From JAAZFE01 sp034005635 (GTDB lineage: Bacteria; Verrucomicrobiota; Kiritimatiellia; CAIQIC01; Lenti-01), in contig JAVEUJ010000118.1 in the NCBI GenBank assembly GCA_034005635.1, forward strand, positions 1 through 7,849: a stretch of DNA of 7,849 bases, given 5' to 3'. Under the pieces are notes generated by a model that was not told the origin of the DNA, searched no databases, and saw only the letters and a list, made by a program, of their open reading frames with translations. Shown in pieces: positions 1 to 6,103 of this stretch. How positions within the stretch are numbered: the stretch's first letter is position 1; each line of letters starts with the position of its first letter. Position numbers and translations under genes: made by a program.

Positions 1-92
1 TGGAGAGTGCGGTATCCGATATTCGCGGCCCGGCGCGGCCGGAGGCGGACCGCGGTCAGGTGCCACTGGTGGTGCTGAGGCTGGAGTTTTAG
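1..92 (+). CDS. C-terminal end of an unidentified protein (partial)
   Basis: Reading from base 3, an open frame of 29 codons ends at TAG 90-92. The visible tail ends in QVPLVVLRLEF. Frame 1 closes at base 78. Frame 2 is also open here, so the frame choice is not certain. I prefer this frame because its last residues look like a hydrophobic beta-strand (PLVVLRLEF) and because a stable hairpin begins three bases after its stop codon, as expected at the end of a transcript. Too little is visible to name a family. The next gene starts more than 460 bp later, so the two are unlikely to be tightly coupled. Confidence 0.45.
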   Translation, partial: ESAVSDIRGPARPEADRGQVPLVVLRLEF

Positions 93-94
93 AG

Positions 95-117
95 CCAGCT
101 GGCCCCACGCCAACTGG
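95..117 (+). terminator. Hairpin just after the first stop codon, no U-tract
   Basis: CCAGCTGGC (95-103) and GCCAACTGG (109-117) pair over nine positions with one C/A mismatch around the loop CCCAC. It begins two bases after the TAG at 90-92. No T-run follows, so it is not a canonical intrinsic terminator. It could stabilise the 3' end or work with Rho. Confidence 0.35.
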
Positions 118-325
118 AATGAGGAAGGGAAAAGCCAGAGAAGAAGCTACGGATTTCGCGGATTTTACGGATAGGGAAATAATCTGGAACTCAAGAACTC
201 ATGAACTGTAGGAAGGGAACTGGACTCTCACAGAGGCACGGAGACACGGAGAGGGGGAAGGGGGAGACGACAATATTCAATATTCAACAAGGAATATTCA
301 ATGTTCAAGGGGGGGGCGGGGGGGG

Positions 326-423
326 AATCCCCCGGGCTTGTCCCGGGGATGGTTAGGTTGGCAGCGTAGCTTGCAGGGGTGGGCAGCCTTAAGCACACCG
401 GGGCAAGCCCGGTGGATAGGCAG
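326..423. repeat. 98-bp palindromic REP/BIME-like element, copy A
   Basis: This stretch aligns without gaps to 4394-4491 (offset 4068) with about eight mismatches, nearly all in the central third. It has a composite structure. The left unit CCCCGGG-CTTGT-CCCGGGG is a 7-bp hairpin. The right unit CACCGGG-GCAAG-CCCGGTG is another 7-bp hairpin, and it is roughly the reverse complement of the left unit, so the whole element is also a near-palindrome. Two small hairpins in inverted orientation resemble bacterial REP/BIME elements. In this copy the central palindrome has decayed. It ends about 130 bp before the barrel gene start. Mobilisation by a RAYT-type transposase is inference; no such gene is in view. 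Confidence 0.8.
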
Positions 424-483
424 CCAGAGCATCCAACCACGGATGGACATGACCAACGACGAACAACAAACGACCAACGATCA

Positions 484-519
484 CCCCCCCAACTGGCGGG
501 GCTTGCCAGGCGGGGGGGG
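484..519 (+). other. C7/G8 hairpin upstream of the barrel gene
   Basis: C7 (484-490) faces G8 (512-519). Inside lies a perfect CTGGC (493-497)/GCCAG (505-509) stem with loop GGGGCTT. The two stems are separated by a 2x2 internal loop (AA/GC). It ends 36 bases before the ATG at 556. If transcribed it would be a very stable structure in the 5' leader. Alternatively it is another dispersed palindrome. No T-run follows, so it is not an intrinsic terminator. Confidence 0.5.
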
Positions 520-544
520 ATGTGCCACGGTAAATGCCTAGACT

Positions 545-549
545 GGAGG
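545..549 (+). promoter_or_regulatory. Ribosome binding site deciding the barrel gene start
   Basis: GGAGG, six bases before ATG 556. It separates the true start from in-frame ATGs further upstream (such as 379) that lie inside repeats and lack a comparable site. Confidence 0.8.
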
Positions 550-555
550 CGAAAT

Positions 556-1167
556 ATGAAAAAATGGATTGGATTGGGATGGGTGCTGATGCTGACGGTG
601 CCGACACTGGCACAGATGGCCGGGATGCCGATAGGGGGCGGTGCCGGACGGTCGCAGCCGGGTACCTTTACGGGGTCGGGCGGGGTGGTGATCGGTGATA
701 ACTACAATACCTATGGCGTGCGGGGCGGTATTGCCGTGCTTGCCAATTTAACACTGTTTGGTGACGTGGGGTTGCTGGATCCGGATGACGGCAAAACGGG
801 TTGGGCGGTCCAGGGCGGCGGGTTGGTCTCGCTGCCGAAAAACGGGCTGATGGATATGGGCCTGCGGATGACGGTAGGCTATGCCGGTTATGACATCAAA
901 GGGGGCGATGCTGAAATCATGGACGTGATGGGGGGCGTGCTGATCAGCAGGAAGCTCGGTATTTTTACGCCGTATGGATTTCTGGGAATCAACTACATGG
1001 ATACGGACACCAAAACGCATGCCGATGGCAAGAAAAGTAACAACGATACCGATGTGGCGCTGGCTGGTGGGCTGGAGCTGGAGCTGACGCAACAATTTTC
1101 ATTGTATGGCGAGCTGCTGCATGTCGACGACTTTTTCTGGGGATTGGGCGCGCGGATGCGCTTCTAA
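556..1167 (+). CDS. Small exported outer-membrane beta-barrel protein
   Basis: This encodes a 203-residue protein. The ATG at 556 is chosen because a perfect GGAGG (545-549) lies six bases upstream and because translation from it begins with a classical signal peptide: KK at 2-3, a hydrophobic core to about residue 16, and likely cleavage after Ala19. Upstream in-frame ATGs lie in repeat DNA. The mature part is Gly-rich with alternating hydrophobic strands and turns (for example around IAVLANLTLFGDVGLL, LRMTVGYAGYDI and FTPYGFLGINY). It ends ARMRF, and the terminal Phe is the usual C-terminal signature of outer-membrane barrels recognised by the BAM machinery. Size and strand pattern suit an 8-stranded OmpA/OmpW-like barrel with no added domain. 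I cannot assign a specific family, ligand or role. A hairpin follows the stop closely, so it is probably monocistronic. Confidence 0.8.
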   Translation: MKKWIGLGWVLMLTVPTLAQMAGMPIGGGAGRSQPGTFTGSGGVVIGDNYNTYGVRGGIAVLANLTLFGDVGLLDPDDGKTGWAVQGGGLVSLPKNGLMDMGLRMTVGYAGYDIKGGDAEIMDVMGGVLISRKLGIFTPYGFLGINYMDTDTKTHADGKKSNNDTDVALAGGLELELTQQFSLYGELLHVDDFFWGLGARMRF

Positions 1168-1178
1168 TCGGGAGTTTT

Positions 1179-1206
1179 CCGGGCCGCTTGCCTGCGGGCG
1201 GCTCGG
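1179..1206 (+). terminator. Hairpin after the barrel gene, no U-tract
   Basis: Positions 1179-1190 and 1195-1206 form a 12-bp stem with three G-T (G-U) pairs around the loop CCTG. It starts 11 bases after the TAA of the barrel gene. The sequence that follows is G-rich rather than T-rich, so any termination would need Rho, or the hairpin may only protect the 3' end. Confidence 0.4.
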
Positions 1207-1297
1207 GGTGATGACTGCGGGGACGAGGAGGGGAGCTCCGCCCAGGTAAACCGTTTCGCGTCAGGAAAATTCGGCCATTTATGACCGGGTGGCAAAC

Positions 1298-1326
1298 TTG
1301 ACAAATGACGTTCACTAGTGGAGACT
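1298..1326 (+). promoter_or_regulatory. Candidate promoter for ppdK (weak -10)
   Basis: A perfect TTGACA (1298-1303) is followed after 17 bases by GAGACT (1321-1326), which keeps only A2, A4 and T6 of TATAAT. An 8-bp perfect palindrome, CACTAGTG (1313-1320), fills the end of the spacer, where a repressor or activator could bind. A TATAAA at 1366-1371 has no good -35 at normal spacing. The resulting leader would be roughly 75 nt. Confidence 0.35.
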
Positions 1327-1337
1327 ACCGCGGATTT

Positions 1338-1358
1338 GCCACGCCTTGGCCGCGTGGC
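1338..1358 (+). promoter_or_regulatory. Perfect 7-bp inverted repeat in the ppdK leader
   Basis: GCCACGC (1338-1344) and GCGTGGC (1352-1358) pair exactly around the 7-base loop CTTGGCC. It lies downstream of the candidate promoter and 49 bases before the ppdK ATG, so it would be in the mRNA leader or act as an operator. It resembles no riboswitch I recognise. Confidence 0.4.
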
Positions 1359-1407
1359 GTCGATTTATAAACAAGTGGGCTCGTTAGGGCCTTAAACGGA
1401 GAAGAAC

Positions 1408-4152
1408 ATGGCGAAAAAGTATGTCTATTTTTACGGCTTCGGGAAGGAAAATACCGAAGGCGATCAGACAATGAAGGCGATTTTGGGTGGCAAGGGTGCC
1501 AATCTGGCTGAGATGGCGAATGCCAACCTGCCCGTACCCGCGGGGTTCACAGTGTCGACTGAAGCCTGCGCTTATTATGCGTCGCACGACGGCAAGTATC
1601 CCGATGGGATGCTGACGCAGCTCAAGACCCAGCTCAAAAAGCTGGAAACGAAAATGAAGAAGAAACTGGGCGATCCCAAGAACCCGCTGCTGGTCAGTGT
1701 GCGTTCGGGTGCCGCCGTCTCCATGCCGGGCATGATGGATACCGTCCTCAACCTCGGCCTCAATGATAAATCGGTGCTGGGGTTCATCGAGAGCACCGGC
1801 AATGCGCGGACAGGTTGGGACTGCTACCGCCGCTTTATTGATATGTTCGGCGGTGTGGTGATGGGGCCAACGACCGGTCTGGTGCATCAGGATTTTGAAG
1901 ATGAGATGGTCAAGCTGAAAAAGAAATACGGTGCCAAGGAAGACACTGATTTGACCGCTGAGCAGCTCAAGGAACTCTGCGACATCTATAAGAAGGTCTA
2001 CCAGAAGAAGGTGAAGAAGCCCTTCCCGCAAGATCCATTTGAGCAGTTGCTGGCGTCCATCAGTGCTGTGTTTGGTAGTTGGAATGGCGAGCGTGCGATC
2101 AAGTATCGCCAAATCAACAAGGTGACCGGCCTGCTGGGGACGGCCGTTAACGTGTGCTCCATGGTCTATGGCAACATGGGCGAAGAATCCGGCACCGGTG
2201 TGGCCTTCACTCGTGACGGGTCGACCGGCGCCGAAGAGCCCATGGGCGAATACCTGATCAATGCCCAGGGCGAAGATGTTGTGGCCGGAATCCGGACGCC
2301 GAAGCATTTGGATGAAATGCCCAACGAGAAGAGTCCGATCTGGAAAAAGGCGCACGCGCAGTTGCGCACGATCATGAAGAAGCTCGAAGAGCACTACAAG
2401 TATCCGCAGGATGTTGAATTCACCGTTGAGCAAGGAACCTTGTGGATGCTGCAGACGCGCAATGCCAAGCGTACCGGTTTGGCGGGTGTGCGCTGGGCCG
2501 TCGAAATGGCGACTGGCAAAGACTTCTTTACCGGCAAGCCCCAGAAGAAGATTCTGAAGCCGAACGAAGCGCTGGCAACCTTGTCGGGGTCCGATCTCGA
2601 ACAACTGCTGTTCCCGATCTTTGACGTGGCGGCCGAGAAAAAGGCCGAAGTTTTGGCCAAGGGACTGCCGGCGGGCCCGGGGGCGGGCGTTGGCAAAATC
2701 GTGTTTGAAGCCTCCACGGCTGAGAAGATGATCAAGGCCAATCCTGCCGAGAAGCTGATTCTGGTGCGCCATGAAACGAGTCCCGAGGATGTTGGTGGCA
2801 TGTGGGCGGCGCAGGGGATCTTGACCAGCACGGGCGGCATGACGTCGCACGCGGCGGTTGTGGCGCGCGGCTGGGGCAAGTGCTGCATCGCGGGTGCTGG
2901 CGACCTGGCGATTGATTACAAGGCCCGGACTATCTCGGCCCACGGCAAGACGCTGAAGGAAGGCGACTGGATCAGCCTGAACGGCTCGACCGGCATTGTC
3001 TACATCGGCCAGCTTCCCAACGAAGCCAGCCCGGTGGTCAGTGGCGTGGTCGGTGGCAAGAAAGCTGCCCAGAAGCATCCGATCTATCTGATGTATAAGC
3101 AGGTCAGCGACTGGGCCGACAAGTATCGCAAGATTCAGGTGCGCACGAATGCCGACAGTCCAAAGGATGCGTTGGCGGCACGCGCGTTTGGTGCGCAGGG
3201 TATAGGCCTGTGCCGTACCGAGCATATGTTCTTCGAGGGCGAGCGCATTTGGGCCGTCCGCGAGTTCATTCTGGCCGAGGACCTGAAGGCGCGCGAAAAG
3301 GCGCTGGCGAAATTGCTGCCGCTGCAACGCAGCGACTTTGAGGGCATCTTCAAGGCCATGGACGGCTTTGGGGTGACGATCCGCCTGATCGATCCGCCGC
3401 TGCATGAATTCGTCCCCCAGGACGAGATCGGTCAGATTGAAATGGCCAAGCGCATGGGCATCTCCCTCGATATGGTGAAGGCCCGGGTCCAGAAGTTGCA
3501 CGAGATGAACCCGATGTTGGGCCATCGCGGCTGCCGCCTCTCGATCACCTATCCGGAATTGTGTGTGATGCAGACCCGCGCGATCATGGAAGCGGCCTGC
3601 AACGTCGCCAAGACTGGTCGCAAGGTCCTGCCCGAAATCATGGTGCCGCTCATTGGAACCAAGGCTGAGTTCGATTTCTGCGCCGAGATTATTCGCACGA
3701 CCGCTGATGCGGTGATCAAGGCCAAGAAATCCAAGGTCAAGTACCTCGTGGGCACGATGATTGAGATCCCGCGCGCAGCGCTGACCGCGGATGCGGTTGC
3801 CGAGACGGCTGATTTCTTCAGCTTCGGCACCAATGACCTGACCCAGATGGCGTTTGGCTTCAGCCGTGACGACATCGGCTCGTTCCTGCCGGATTACATC
3901 GAGAAGAAAATCCTGCCGGTGGATCCGTTCCTAACGCTGGATATCGAGGGCGTGGGCCAGTTGGTGGAAATGGGCGTTAAGAGAGGGCGGACGACTCGCC
4001 CCGATCTCAAGTGCGGAATTTGTGGCGAACATGGTGGCGATCCTGCTTCCGTGAAGTTCTGCTGCAAGGTCGGCTTGAACTACGTGAGCTGCTCGCCTTA
4101 CCGCGTGCCAATCGCCCGCTTGGCAGCGGCTCAGGCCGAGTTGGGTAAATAG
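1408..4152 (+). CDS. ppdK: Pyruvate, phosphate dikinase (PPDK)
   Basis: This cytoplasmic enzyme catalyses pyruvate + ATP + Pi <-> PEP + AMP + PPi, either making PEP for gluconeogenesis or running in reverse in PPi-based glycolysis. The protein has 914 residues, slightly longer than the roughly 875 of the Clostridium symbiosum enzyme, and is complete. The order is an N-terminal ATP-grasp domain with GGKGANLAEM at 27-36, a swivelling phosphohistidine domain with GGMTSHAAVVAR carrying His481, and a C-terminal PEP/pyruvate TIM barrel with CRTEHMFF (Arg603), GTMIEIPRAAL, FSFGTNDLTQM and the catalytic Cys872 in CGEHGG. It ends with the typical PYRVPIARLAAAQ. Thr479, two residues before the catalytic His, matches the position phosphorylated by PDRP regulators in plants. 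The start is supported by GGAG (1398-1401) six bases before the ATG. A terminator follows the stop, so it is probably transcribed alone. Confidence 0.97.
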   Translation: MAKKYVYFYGFGKENTEGDQTMKAILGGKGANLAEMANANLPVPAGFTVSTEACAYYASHDGKYPDGMLTQLKTQLKKLETKMKKKLGDPKNPLLVSVRSGAAVSMPGMMDTVLNLGLNDKSVLGFIESTGNARTGWDCYRRFIDMFGGVVMGPTTGLVHQDFEDEMVKLKKKYGAKEDTDLTAEQLKELCDIYKKVYQKKVKKPFPQDPFEQLLASISAVFGSWNGERAIKYRQINKVTGLLGTAVNVCSMVYGNMGEESGTGVAFTRDGSTGAEEPMGEYLINAQGEDVVAGIRTPKHLDEMPNEKSPIWKKAHAQLRTIMKKLEEHYKYPQDVEFTVEQGTLWMLQTRNAKRTGLAGVRWAVEMATGKDFFTGKPQKKILKPNEALATLSGSDLEQLLFPIFDVAAEKKAEVLAKGLPAGPGAGVGKIVFEASTAEKMIKANPAEKLILVRHETSPEDVGGMWAAQGILTSTGGMTSHAAVVARGWGKCCIAGAGDLAIDYKARTISAHGKTLKEGDWISLNGSTGIVYIGQLPNEASPVVSGVVGGKKAAQKHPIYLMYKQVSDWADKYRKIQVRTNADSPKDALAARAFGAQGIGLCRTEHMFFEGERIWAVREFILAEDLKAREKALAKLLPLQRSDFEGIFKAMDGFGVTIRLIDPPLHEFVPQDEIGQIEMAKRMGISLDMVKARVQKLHEMNPMLGHRGCRLSITYPELCVMQTRAIMEAACNVAKTGRKVLPEIMVPLIGTKAEFDFCAEIIRTTADAVIKAKKSKVKYLVGTMIEIPRAALTADAVAETADFFSFGTNDLTQMAFGFSRDDIGSFLPDYIEKKILPVDPFLTLDIEGVGQLVEMGVKRGRTTRPDLKCGICGEHGGDPASVKFCCKVGLNYVSCSPYRVPIARLAAAQAELGK

Positions 4153-4170
4153 TAGCGCCGCTCGGATTAC

Positions 4171-4205
4171 GACCGCCTCCGGATTTCCGGGGGCGGTCTT
4201 TTTTT
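4171..4205 (+). terminator. Intrinsic terminator of ppdK
   Basis: GACCGCCTCCGG (4171-4182) pairs with CCGGGGGCGGTC (4187-4198), 12 bp with one T-G wobble, around the loop ATTT. Seven T residues follow directly (4199-4205). It sits 18 bases after the ppdK stop. This is the only textbook Rho-independent terminator in the window. Confidence 0.93.
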
Positions 4206-4536
4206 ATGGACGGAAGGAGGGGGGGGAACAAGCAGGAATGAATCTGAACTCAGGAACTCAGGAAAAAATACGGAGAAGCGAAACCACAATGTAGGTCTGC
4301 AGGCTGGGCGTTGGGGTTGGGCCGAGATGGTTCGACTGCGCTCACCATGACCGGAAAGGGGGGGGGGAATGGGGAGAAGTCGGCGGGATGAGAAATCCCC
4401 CGGGCTTGTCCCGGGGATGGTTAGGGTGGCCGCGCAGCTTGGAGAGCTGCGCAGCCTTAAGCACACCGGGGCAAGCCCGGTGGATGGGCAGGACAACCAA
4501 GCTACGAATGGCACGATGTATTCGAACAAAATCAGA
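4206..4536. other. Intergenic region with poly-G runs and dispersed repeats
   Basis: I see no gene here. It holds a G8 run (4219-4226), a 'gaactcaggaactcagg' run (4244-4260) like the one at 185-204, the phrase 'ttcgactgcgctcaccatga' (4331-4350) that looks like a dispersed repeat, a G10 run (4358-4367) and copy B of the 98-bp palindrome (4394-4491). The glgA frame stays open back to 4369, but only through this repeat, so an extended GlgA start there is not credible. Confidence 0.7.
4394..4491. repeat. 98-bp palindromic REP/BIME-like element, copy B
   Basis: This is the second copy of the element at 326-423, aligned without gaps. It has the same two 7-bp outer hairpins in inverted orientation. 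Unlike copy A, its centre is also a nearly perfect hairpin: GGCCGCGCAGCT (4428-4439) against AGCTGCGCAGCC (4445-4456), with one mismatch, around a 5-base loop. It lies between the ppdK terminator and the glgA promoter, ending 46 bp before the -35 box, so it is probably untranscribed or weakly transcribed. Confidence 0.8.
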
Positions 4537-4566
4537 TTGAGCACGAGGGATGGGCGAGGCTATACT
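4537..4566 (+). promoter_or_regulatory. Sigma70-like promoter of glgA, possibly giving a leaderless mRNA
   Basis: TTGAGC (4537-4542, four of six consensus bases) and TATACT (4561-4566, five of six) are separated by 18 bases. A start point about seven bases after the -10 box falls on or beside A4573, the first base of the chosen glgA ATG. There is no Shine-Dalgarno sequence at normal spacing before that ATG; the purine-rich stretches 4545-4550 and 4554-4559 would lie upstream of the transcript start. Confidence 0.55.
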
Positions 4567-4572
4567 CGACGC

Positions 4573-6093
4573 ATGAAGAAAGCCATGCGGAAGAGGAAAC
4601 CGGAGATTGTGCCCGAGCGGTCGTTGCGAGTCTTGTTCGTAGCGTCGGAGTGCGCGCCATATGCCCAATGCGGCGGGCTGGGTGACGTGGTGGCGAGCTT
4701 GCCAAAAGCTCTGCGCAAACTGGGGGTGGATGTACGGGTGATGATACCGCTCTATGGCACCATTTCGCGTGCGAAATTCGGGCTGGTCGAGGAGCCATCG
4801 TGCCTGGTGAATTGCGGCGGTGGGGAAGTGAATGGCTGTGGGGTGTGGCGGGGCATAGCGGACGGGGATGTGCCGATGTGGTTCATCGAGCATGACCGGT
4901 ACTTTGATCGCGGGGGCATCTACGACGAGAATGGGGTCGAGTTTGGCGACAACGCATTCCGCTTCGGACTGCTGTGCATGGCGGCGGAACAGGTGTGTCG
5001 CGACCGCCAGTGGATTCCGGATGTGGTGCATGTGCACGATTGGCCCACGGCCATATTGCCGGTGCTGCTGGATGCGTGGCGCAAGGCAGGCGCGCCGCTG
5101 GGCTGGGCGGGTAGCGTATTGACCATTCACAACCAAGCATATCAGGGGTATTCGCATGTGTCGGCGCTGAAGTACCTGGGGCTGGGGCCTGAGTATTTTA
5201 CGCCGGAAATTCTGGAAGCATGGGGAAAGATTAACTTCCTCAAGGGCGGGATCATGATGGCGGATGCCATCACGACCGTGTCGCCAAGCTATGCCAAAGA
5301 AATCCTGACGGTAGCAGGCGGGAATGGGCTGGCCGACTATTTACAAACTCGCCAGCGCGATTTTGACGGTATTCTCAACGGGGCAGATTACGATGTATGG
5401 GACCCGGAGACGGATCGCAGTATTCCCGCAAACTTTCGCGTGGATTCACTGATAGGCAAGGGACTATGCAAGCAAGAGTTGCAGTCGCAGATGGGGCTGC
5501 AACAGGATGGGGTGGTGCCGCTATTTGGCATCGTGTCGCGCTTAACGCCGCAAAAAGGCATTGGCCTGATGCGCGAGGCACTGCCGAAGGTCTTGGGTAG
5601 TTTGAATATGCAACTGGCGGTGCTCGGAACAGGGGATCCGGCCGATGAGGGATTCTTCCGGTGGTTGGCGCGGGCGTTTCCCGGGCGAGTCGGGGTGAAA
5701 ATCGACTATTCCAATGAATTGGCACATCGCATCCAGGCGGGAGCAGATTTCTTCTTAATGCCATCGCTGTTTGAGCCGTGCGGGCTGGCCCAGATGTATG
5801 CGATGCGCTACGCCACGCTGCCGGTGGTACATGCGACGGGCGGGTTGGAGGATACCATCGAACAATATAATCCGGGCGAAGGCACAGGGACGGGGTTCAA
5901 ATTCTACACCCCCGATGCGCTGACTTTTCAGGAGACTATTGGTTGGGCGGTGCGGACCTGGGAGACGCGCCCGAGCCATATCACGCAGATGCGCGAACAG
6001 GCCATGAAGGTGCGCTTCGACTGGGAGATGTCTGCCAATCAGTACCTGAATATTTATCGGCGGGTGGCTTTGAAGCGATCCGGATGGCATTGA
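4573..6093 (+). CDS. glgA: Glycogen (starch) synthase, GT5 family
   Basis: GlgA transfers glucose from ADP-glucose to the non-reducing end of an alpha-1,4-glucan in the cytoplasm. From ATG 4573 the protein has 506 residues, close to the usual 475-500 plus a short basic leader (MKKAMRKRKPEIVPERS) before the first strand LRVLFVASECAPYA. The GT-B fold is visible: the N-terminal GT5 domain with HVHDWPTAI (153-161) and TIHNQAYQG, then the C-terminal GT1 domain with SRLTPQKG (Arg323, Lys328), FEPCGLAQMYAMRY (Glu401) and ATGGLEDTI. Arg, Lys and Glu correspond in motif context to catalytic residues of E. coli GlgA (R300, K305, E377). The KxGGL motif reads QCGGL (Gln32 in place of Lys). Alternative starts are ATG 4585 and GTG 4609; the latter has GGAG only three bases upstream. 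A nucleotidyltransferase gene follows after 10 bp. Confidence 0.95.
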   Translation: MKKAMRKRKPEIVPERSLRVLFVASECAPYAQCGGLGDVVASLPKALRKLGVDVRVMIPLYGTISRAKFGLVEEPSCLVNCGGGEVNGCGVWRGIADGDVPMWFIEHDRYFDRGGIYDENGVEFGDNAFRFGLLCMAAEQVCRDRQWIPDVVHVHDWPTAILPVLLDAWRKAGAPLGWAGSVLTIHNQAYQGYSHVSALKYLGLGPEYFTPEILEAWGKINFLKGGIMMADAITTVSPSYAKEILTVAGGNGLADYLQTRQRDFDGILNGADYDVWDPETDRSIPANFRVDSLIGKGLCKQELQSQMGLQQDGVVPLFGIVSRLTPQKGIGLMREALPKVLGSLNMQLAVLGTGDPADEGFFRWLARAFPGRVGVKIDYSNELAHRIQAGADFFLMPSLFEPCGLAQMYAMRYATLPVVHATGGLEDTIEQYNPGEGTGTGFKFYTPDALTFQETIGWAVRTWETRPSHITQMREQAMKVRFDWEMSANQYLNIYRRVALKRSGWH

Positions 6094-6103
6094 GCCGGCC
6101 GGC

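Larger units (their letters stand above)
118..555. other. Intergenic region with low-complexity and dispersed repeats
   Basis: I find no convincing gene here. In order it holds: a degenerate run built on 'cggatttcgcggatttta' (150-172); 'ggaactcaagaactcatgaa' (185-204); 'cacagaggcacggagacacg' (230-249); 'aatattcaat' tandem units (271-308); two G8 tracts separated by one C (309-325); copy A of a 98-bp palindromic repeat (326-423); 'accaacga' units (449-480); and a C7/G8 hairpin (484-519). Reading frames through this stretch, including an in-frame extension upstream of the barrel gene, run through these repeats and are not credible protein. I see no convincing promoter for the barrel gene. Confidence 0.7.

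Noticed and set aside
326..423. Small RNA gene or intrinsic terminator
   Set aside because: The same sequence occurs twice, lacks T-runs after the stems, and is better explained as a dispersed palindromic repeat.
379..555. In-frame N-terminal extension of the barrel protein
   Set aside because: It would run through repeat DNA and a strong hairpin and would bury the signal peptide; ATG 556 has a perfect GGAGG.
1384..3525. 713-codon open frame antisense to ppdK
   Set aside because: It lies opposite a certain PPDK gene. Its His-, Arg- and Leu-rich product has no recognisable motif and it is explained by GC-rich codon bias of the sense gene.
4369..4572. In-frame N-terminal extension of GlgA
   Set aside because: It is translation of the 98-bp repeat and flanking low-complexity DNA, upstream of the likely promoter.
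4342..5157. 271-codon minus-strand frame over the glgA start
   Set aside because: It overlaps certain glgA sequence and the palindromic repeat; the product is Pro/Arg/His-rich with no domain.
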